Shown piece by piece: positions 6,490 to 10,737 of a stretch of DNA of 10,737 bases (position 1 is the stretch's first letter; each line of letters starts with the position of its first letter). The notes below the pieces were generated by a model. It ran no database searches, was not told the origin of the DNA, and saw nothing but the letters and a program-made list of their open reading frames with translations. This DNA is from Bacteroidota bacterium (GTDB lineage Bacteria; Bacteroidota; Bacteroidia; Chitinophagales; Chitinophagaceae), in NCBI GenBank assembly GCA_023392575.1, contig JAEVYV010000149.1, forward strand, positions 1-10,737, written 5' to 3'. The position numbers and the translations under genes were made by a program.

Positions 6490-7563
6490 TTAACTCTGCT
6501 TATGGAGCTCGGGGATCAGCTGTTTTTCCGAAATAAGCCCGATTTTTTTAGAATGCAGGATGGCTTCGGAGCTGTGCTGAAAGAAGCAGCAGGGCACGCC
6601 GGCAGCTTCGATCTTAACCAATACTGCCAGGGCCTTGTATGCATTTTTTTTATGAATGTCTCTGATGTACACGGCATGAATCTGTTTGGGAAAGTGCTTC
6701 ACAAGGGCTTCGTAGATGTAGGGGTCGTGCTGCGAGTTATCGCCCAGCAAAACAAAGCGTTGCCGGGGATAGGTTTCCAATATCCGGGCGATCCGGGTAA
6801 ACTTGGTTTGATGATTATTTTGTCCCGTTTTCAATAGCTGACTGAGCCGTTTTAACCGGTTCAGCAAAAACACCCCTCCGGGCATGCCGTTGATCCGGGT
6901 AAATTCAAGAATGTAGTCGTATAAATTCCACTCGCTGCTCGATACATAAAAAAAGGGGTTGGGGGCAGCGGGGGTGGTATTGCCGAGGGCCAGGAGTTGG
7001 TAGTGTTTTACAGAGCCGTCAAAGGGTTTTCTGCTGCGGGCATTTTTCGTGAACAAAACATACAGCCGCTTGCGCAGGGTGGCCGAGTGGGAAATCAAAA
7101 ACGTGTCGTCGATATCCGATACAAAACCATATTGGGTTTCGTGGGGGACATACACACTTCCCCGGGAGGAGGCCGCCACCCGGTCTGCAATCAGTGCCTG
7201 TACGTCTACCTCGTGCCATCCAAAGGGCAATGGCGGCTTGTCTTTCCATTCGAACTTAAAAAACCCATCTTCGTCTGTTTTTGCATGAAATGTTTCTCCT
7301 TCCCATGTCATCGATACCACAATGTGGGGGAAGGGCTTAACAAGAAACAGGCGCAACAAAGCCAGTGTGTTGCGGATGACGCCCGACCGGTAGTTTTTTC
7401 TGGGTAAGGGGCTGCGCTTGAAAACATGCCCGTGTATCATTAACTGATTGCTTTGGCCATAACCATGATACACCTTAACCGTGACTTCGTTGGTTAGCCC
7501 CAGCCAGCGAAAAAACCGGCTCCGCAGATCCGGGGTTTTATGTTGGTCGGTTGTTTGCATCAT
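6490..7563 (-). CDS. APP1-type phosphatidate phosphatase (HAD superfamily)
   Basis: A 357-residue protein matching the DUF2183/App1 catalytic family. Yeast App1 dephosphorylates phosphatidate to diacylglycerol with Mg2+ and a DxDx(T/V) motif; the role of bacterial members is largely untested. Visible HAD motifs are I, SDIDDTFLISH (DIDDT at about 150-154); II, FYVSSSEWNLYDYI (about 205-218); a motif III lysine in NHQTKFTRI (about 254); and IV, LLGDNSQHDPYIY (about 272-284). The N-terminal third (VKVYHGYGQSN...HGHVFKR, then WEGETFHAKTDEDGFFKFEW) looks like the beta-rich domain usual in this family. Two adjacent ATGs (7563 and 7560) open the gene. The frame extends to 7596, but that start would overlap the divergent kinase gene and adds an odd hydrophobic end. 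There is no signal peptide. The start lies 18 bp from that of the lipid-kinase-like gene. Confidence 0.87.
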   Translation of the reverse strand: MMQTTDQHKTPDLRSRFFRWLGLTNEVTVKVYHGYGQSNQLMIHGHVFKRSPLPRKNYRSGVIRNTLALLRLFLVKPFPHIVVSMTWEGETFHAKTDEDGFFKFEWKDKPPLPFGWHEVDVQALIADRVAASSRGSVYVPHETQYGFVSDIDDTFLISHSATLRKRLYVLFTKNARSRKPFDGSVKHYQLLALGNTTPAAPNPFFYVSSSEWNLYDYILEFTRINGMPGGVFLLNRLKRLSQLLKTGQNNHQTKFTRIARILETYPRQRFVLLGDNSQHDPYIYEALVKHFPKQIHAVYIRDIHKKNAYKALAVLVKIEAAGVPCCFFQHSSEAILHSKKIGLISEKQLIPELHKQS

Positions 7564-7581
7564 AAAAATGATACAAGAAGC
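7559..7581. promoter_or_regulatory. 18-bp divergent gap with inverted repeat over start codons
   Basis: The gap between the two divergent start codons is 7564-7581. ATCAT (7559-7563) and ATGAT (7568-7572) pair perfectly around AAAA, and the left arm covers the phosphatase start. No good -7/-33 pair fits the gap, so promoters for both genes must lie largely inside the opposite reading frames. Confidence 0.4.
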
Positions 7582-8490
7582 ATGCAGAACCAGCAATCGT
7601 TAAAATTGTTATTTGTTGTTAACCCCGTATCGGGCGGTAAGGAAAAGAATGATTGGGAAGCTTCGATCCGTGCGTTTTTCAAGGAGGAGCCCCATGCCGC
7701 CGAGTTTTACCTGCTTTCGGGCAGCGATGACAAACGATCGGTGCAGTATTATATTGAGACCTTAAAGCCCGACCGGGTGGTGGCCGTGGGCGGCGATGGC
7801 ACCATAAAACTGTTGGCAGAACTGTTAATGGAAACAAACATTCCCATGGGGATCATTCCTGCGGGTTCCGCCAATGGAATGGCAAAGGAACTAGAGATTC
7901 CCCTGGCGGTGGAAGAGGCCTTAAGGGTTGTGGTGGAGGGCCAGGCCAAAAAAATAGATATGATCCGGATCAATGAAGCAGAGGTGTGCATTCACCTGAG
8001 CGACATTGGATTGAATGCCCTGTTGGTGCGGTATTTTGAAAAATCAAAAAAACGGGGAATGTGGAGCTATGGCAAAGCAGTCTTTCGCATGTTGTGGGAA
8101 AAGCAAAAAATGGACGTGACGATTAAAACCGATGAGGAAACCCTGAGGCGAAAAGCCTATATGGTGGCTTTGGCCAATGCCCGCAAGTACGGCACCGGCG
8201 CCAATATCAATCCGGAGGGGGATGTGGCCGATGGAAAGTTTGAAGTGGTGGTGGTGCGCAAGCTAAATGTATTTGAAATTCTGAAGGCCATTTTTACCGA
8301 CAAATCGTTTCACCCCGATCGGATCGAGGTTTTTGCCACAACAAACCTGGGCCTCGATCTTCGCCGCAGAGCCTATTTTCAGGTGGATGGCGAATACCTG
8401 GGCAAAATAAAGAACATACAAGCCCGGATCCTTCCTCAAACCATCTCGGTTATGGTGCCCGAAAAAGAAGAACCCCTCAGGCTGGCATAA
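7582..8490 (+). CDS. Diacylglycerol/sphingoid lipid kinase family protein
   Basis: A 302-residue member of the DAGK catalytic-domain family (YegS/DgkB/sphingosine kinase fold), which phosphorylates a lipid hydroxyl with ATP. Visible motifs are LLFVVNPVSGGK (9-20), the nucleotide loop VVAVGGDGT (67-74), and GIIPAGSANGMAKEL (90-104) where many relatives read GTGND. A C-terminal beta domain contains GTGANINPEGDVADGKFEVV (about 204-223) and the QVDGEYLG strand (267-274). The frame is open from 7540, but the ATG at 7582 gives MQNQQSLKLLFVVNPVSGG, the expected N-terminus. The gene is head-to-head with the App1-like phosphatase gene, whose predicted reaction is the reverse. A CsbD-like gene follows 30 bp downstream. 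Bacteroidota make sphingolipids, so diacylglycerol, sphingoid base and ceramide are all possible substrates. Confidence 0.9.
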   Translation: MQNQQSLKLLFVVNPVSGGKEKNDWEASIRAFFKEEPHAAEFYLLSGSDDKRSVQYYIETLKPDRVVAVGGDGTIKLLAELLMETNIPMGIIPAGSANGMAKELEIPLAVEEALRVVVEGQAKKIDMIRINEAEVCIHLSDIGLNALLVRYFEKSKKRGMWSYGKAVFRMLWEKQKMDVTIKTDEETLRRKAYMVALANARKYGTGANINPEGDVADGKFEVVVVRKLNVFEILKAIFTDKSFHPDRIEVFATTNLGLDLRRRAYFQVDGEYLGKIKNIQARILPQTISVMVPEKEEPLRLA

Positions 8491-8520
8491 AATTTTTATC
8501 GATGAGGAAAACTTAAGATT

Positions 8521-8712
8521 ATGGATGAATTAGAATTAAGAGGCAAATGGCATGAGCTGAAAGGCAAGGCCAAGCAGGCTCATGGAGATCTTACCGATGA
8601 CGACCTGAGATGGGAAGAAGGCAAGGACGAAGAATTTTTTGGCCGCATGCAAACCAAATTAGGAAAGACCAAGGATGAAGTGGTGGATTGGATAAGATCT
8701 TTGGGAAAATAG
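8521..8712 (+). CDS. CsbD-like small stress protein
   Basis: A 63-residue highly charged soluble protein of the CsbD family. Such proteins are often induced by general stress, but their biochemical function is unknown. The family pattern is visible: LRGKWHELKGKAKQAHGDLTDDDL (6-29), an acidic EEGKDEEFFGRMQTKLGKTKDEVVDWI stretch, and a final SLGK. The ATG at 8521 lies 30 bp after the kinase stop, with a weak purine-rich stretch (GAGGAAAA, about 8503-8510) upstream. It may be read together with the kinase. Its stop codon directly abuts the stop of the convergent hydrolase gene. Confidence 0.88.
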   Translation: MDELELRGKWHELKGKAKQAHGDLTDDDLRWEEGKDEEFFGRMQTKLGKTKDEVVDWIRSLGK

Positions 8713-9642
8713 CTACTCTATGAAGGCTGAATAGGCCCGTTTGGCAAAGTATTCGTACCCTTCATTTTCTTTTTTGGTGCCGTACAAAATGGAATGAATA
8801 AATCCGTTTCGCTCCACTTGCTGGGTGTGAAAGATCGCTCTTCCGGGATTTTGTTTTAGAAAGAAGCCAAGTTTTTTATCCCGGCTCTCAAAAAAAATCA
8901 AACTGTCATTTCTTGTGTTTTCAAGGCCGAAATCTTGACTGAGGTGCTGCATCATGAGGTGCGACCGGTACCAGGTGCCGCCTTTTTCGGAAACCACGGG
9001 TTTGCCCTGGTAAAGCGCCACGCTGTCGTTATAGGCAAACACGGTCAGGCGGGCTGTTTGGTTTGCCTGAAGCCAACTCCGGAGTTTGGGATAATACGAA
9101 CTGTCGTACCCATAATTGCTGTCCAGAAAACCAATCCGGCCAATGGCAGCAGGAATGGCGCTGACGCTTTCCAGGTAACCAAAAATAAAACTGCCACCCC
9201 CGCTGTGGCCATTGAGGTAAAGCGTTTTGGCCGGTTGGTCAAACAAATGAAAAATGGTATCCACAATGTGGGGGATGGTTTGTTTGTAATCGGAGTGTTG
9301 TCTTTTCCACAAGGGCCACGACCGGTAGTTGTTTTCCAGGTACACCACAACCACATTTTGCCGGGCAAGTTTCTTTCGCAAAAAATTGGTTTGGGCTTTG
9401 ATGTGTTGAATATCGTAGTGCCAATCGTCGGTTGGCTGCATTTTCTTGCCCATGGTTTGTTCGGTGGTGTTTCCATTGGGCAGTGCATACAAAATGAGAA
9501 GGGTGGGCCGTTTCTTCATTTTCAGGGGCCGGTCAATGGTAATCTTTACATCCTGCGCCATCCTGAACGAATCGATTTTGCTTTGGGCGCTTGCCCTGAA
9601 TGCCCATAAGGCGGCGCTCAAAAAGAAAAAGAAATACTTCAT
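8713..9642 (-). CDS. Secreted alpha/beta hydrolase
   Basis: A 309-residue exported hydrolase. Residues 1-20 (MKYFFFFLSAALWAFRASAQ) are a Sec signal peptide with cleavage likely at or just before Gln20. The alpha/beta hydrolase fold is indicated by the strand TLLILYALPNGNTTEQTMG (47-65), VVVVYLENNYRSWP (97-110), and the nucleophile elbow LYLNGHSGGGSF (141-152, Ser147). The acid may be Asp174 in GFLDSNYG, and the base His283 in RNGFIHSILYG. The substrate is not evident; esterase or peptidase-like activity on an external compound is possible. The ATG at 9642 is fixed by the signal peptide. A TAGCTTTA candidate -7 element (9661-9654, minus strand) lies just upstream. The 3' end abuts the CsbD-like gene, with no room for a terminator. 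Confidence 0.85.
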   Translation of the reverse strand: MKYFFFFLSAALWAFRASAQSKIDSFRMAQDVKITIDRPLKMKKRPTLLILYALPNGNTTEQTMGKKMQPTDDWHYDIQHIKAQTNFLRKKLARQNVVVVYLENNYRSWPLWKRQHSDYKQTIPHIVDTIFHLFDQPAKTLYLNGHSGGGSFIFGYLESVSAIPAAIGRIGFLDSNYGYDSSYYPKLRSWLQANQTARLTVFAYNDSVALYQGKPVVSEKGGTWYRSHLMMQHLSQDFGLENTRNDSLIFFESRDKKLGFFLKQNPGRAIFHTQQVERNGFIHSILYGTKKENEGYEYFAKRAYSAFIE

Positions 9643-9684
9643 TTGTTAAAAGCTAAAGCTAAGAATTATTCATCCCTTCTGAAC

Positions 9685-9708
9685 TAAGAATTGCGATTCT
9701 TACCTTTA
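9685..9708. promoter_or_regulatory. Candidate ABC-F promoter with overlapping palindrome
   Basis: TACCTTTA at 9701-9708 matches the Bacteroidota -7 element TAnnTTTG except the last base and ends 4 bp before the ATG, so the transcript would be nearly leaderless. A perfect 7-bp inverted repeat with loop TGCG (9685-9702; TAAGAAT and ATTCTTA) overlaps its first two bases. CTAAGAATT also occurs twice in direct orientation, at 9659-9667 and 9684-9692, making three half-sites. The -33 position shows only a weak TTCTG. Confidence 0.42.
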
Positions 9709-9712
9709 CGCC

Positions 9713-10737
9713 ATGCATTACGTGTCGGCCGAGAACCTGGGCAAATCATATGGAGTCAAACCGCTTTTTCAAAATCTCTCGTTTCATGTTTCCGAAGGTG
9801 ATAAAATTGCCCTGGTGGCCCGGAACGGATCGGGCAAATCCACCTTGTTAAAAATAATCGCCGGGGCCGAAACCGCGGATCAAGGAAAACTGTGGGTCAA
9901 CAAAAACGTGGAGGTGGCTTTTTTTGAACAGGAGCCGCGGTTGCTGGAAGACGCCACGGTTCTGGACAACATCTTTCACATTGCGCATCCGGTCATCAAC
10001 ATCATTAAAGAATACGAAGCCGCTGTGGACGCTCAGGATGATGCAAAGATCAACGCCGCCCTCATGAAGATGGAAGAAGCCGGTGCCTGGGGCTTTGAGG
10101 CAAAGGTGAAGCAGATCCTCGGGAAGCTGAATATTCACCATCTGAATCAACAAGTGTCCACCCTGAGCGGGGGGCAACGCAAAAGAATTGCCCTGGCGAA
10201 AACACTTATTGACATTGGCTTTGAGCACAAACACGTACTGCTGATTATGGACGAACCCACCAACCACCTGGATGTGAGCATGGTGGAATGGCTGGAGCAT
10301 TACCTGAACGGCGAAAACGTAACCCTGCTGCTCGTAACCCACGACCGCTATTTCGTGGATGCGGTGTGCAGTGAAGTCTGGGAACTGGACGGCGATCAGC
10401 TTTTTACCTACAAAGGCGATTACCAGAATTACCTGGAGAAAAAAGCAGCCCGTCAGGAAAGCGAGCTGGCCAGCATTGATAAGGCAAGAAACCTTTACCG
10501 AAAAGAGCTGGACTGGATGCGCAAGCAACCGCGCGCCCGCACCACCAAAACCAAAAGCCGCGAGCAGAATTTCTACGAGGTGGAAAAGAAAGCCAAGCAA
10601 CGCCTGGAAGACAATAAGGTGGAGCTGCAAATGAAAATGAGCCGCCTGGGCGGCAAGGTGGCCGAGCTGAAAAAAGTCTATAAAAGCTTTGGCGACCGGG
10701 TGATTTTAAAAGGCTTTGATTACACCTTTAAAAAAGG
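9713..10737 (+). CDS. ABC-F family ATPase, Uup-like, cut by the window end
   Basis: The window holds the first 341 codons of a gene whose 3' end is missing. ABC-F proteins are soluble tandem ATPases acting on the ribosome (rescue, assembly, or antibiotic protection); they lack membrane domains. Domain 1 shows the Walker A LVARNGSGKST (34-44), signature LSGGQRKRIALAK (151-163), Walker B LLIMDEPTNHLD (176-187) and switch His210 in VTHDRYF. The first glycine of Walker A is Ala36. The interdomain linker (about 241-320) is charged and helical with WMRKQPRARTTKTKSRE (268-284), which resembles Uup-type proteins. The second domain begins near VYKSFGDRVILKGFDY. The ATG at 9713 follows a candidate promoter directly. 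A housekeeping role is more likely than antibiotic resistance, but this is not decisive. Confidence 0.93.
   Translation, partial: MHYVSAENLGKSYGVKPLFQNLSFHVSEGDKIALVARNGSGKSTLLKIIAGAETADQGKLWVNKNVEVAFFEQEPRLLEDATVLDNIFHIAHPVINIIKEYEAAVDAQDDAKINAALMKMEEAGAWGFEAKVKQILGKLNIHHLNQQVSTLSGGQRKRIALAKTLIDIGFEHKHVLLIMDEPTNHLDVSMVEWLEHYLNGENVTLLLVTHDRYFVDAVCSEVWELDGDQLFTYKGDYQNYLEKKAARQESELASIDKARNLYRKELDWMRKQPRARTTKTKSREQNFYEVEKKAKQRLEDNKVELQMKMSRLGGKVAELKKVYKSFGDRVILKGFDYTFKK

Noticed and set aside
8935..9609. 224-codon open frame antisense to the secreted hydrolase
   Set aside because: The minus-strand gene has a signal peptide and catalytic motifs; the plus-strand frame has neither and is a shadow.
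9848..10630. 260-codon open frame antisense to the ABC-F gene
   Set aside because: The sense strand encodes complete Walker A, signature and Walker B motifs; the antisense product resembles no family.

Overview
The window looks like a chromosomal segment from the phylum Bacteroidota, most likely family Chitinophagaceae or a close relative. The grounds are the efp-accB-accC block, near absence of Shine-Dalgarno sites, candidate promoters of the TAnnTTTG type, a signal peptide ending in A-N-A-Q, and protein families common in that group. The family-level placement is inferred from general familiarity, not from a search. No phage, plasmid, CRISPR, rRNA or tRNA signal was seen.

Region by region: (1) 35-2645, plus strand: elongation factor P with an arginine-type loop, then the biotin carrier (accB) and biotin carboxylase (accC) subunits of acetyl-CoA carboxylase. 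A terminator separates efp from accB, and a perfect bidirectional terminator follows accC. (2) 2695-3993, minus strand: a secreted Lys/His/Gly-rich protein, a 72-residue membrane-anchored protein, and a MarR-type regulator with a palindrome in front of it. (3) 3994-4502: about 500 bp with no gene, packed with palindromes and degenerate 7-bp tandem repeats. (4) 4503-5294, plus: a membrane di-iron hydroxylase of the sterol desaturase/fatty acid hydroxylase family. (5) 5325-7563, minus: a possible three-gene operon of an APP1-type phosphatidate phosphatase, an FMN-binding general stress protein and a conserved-looking protein of unknown function. (6) 7582-8712, plus: a diacylglycerol/sphingoid-base kinase-like protein and a CsbD-like stress protein. 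(7) 8713-9642, minus: a secreted alpha/beta hydrolase. (8) 9713 to the end, plus: an ABC-F ATPase cut by the window edge.

How the genes may work together: efp and accBC are housekeeping. The middle of the window leans towards lipids and stress: a lipid hydroxylase, a lipid kinase and a lipid phosphatase of predicted opposite chemistry, and two small stress proteins. The kinase and phosphatase are divergently transcribed with only 18 bp between their start codons. Shared control of a phosphatidate/diacylglycerol-type balance is an attractive inference, but no function is shown by sequence alone.

The observations most worth a second look are the period-7 repeat arms in two intergenic regions (accB-accC and 4119-4476), the head-to-head kinase/phosphatase pair, the arginine-tipped EF-P, and three short palindromes placed like operators at 4017, 6444 and 9685. 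No clearly new multi-gene system was found.
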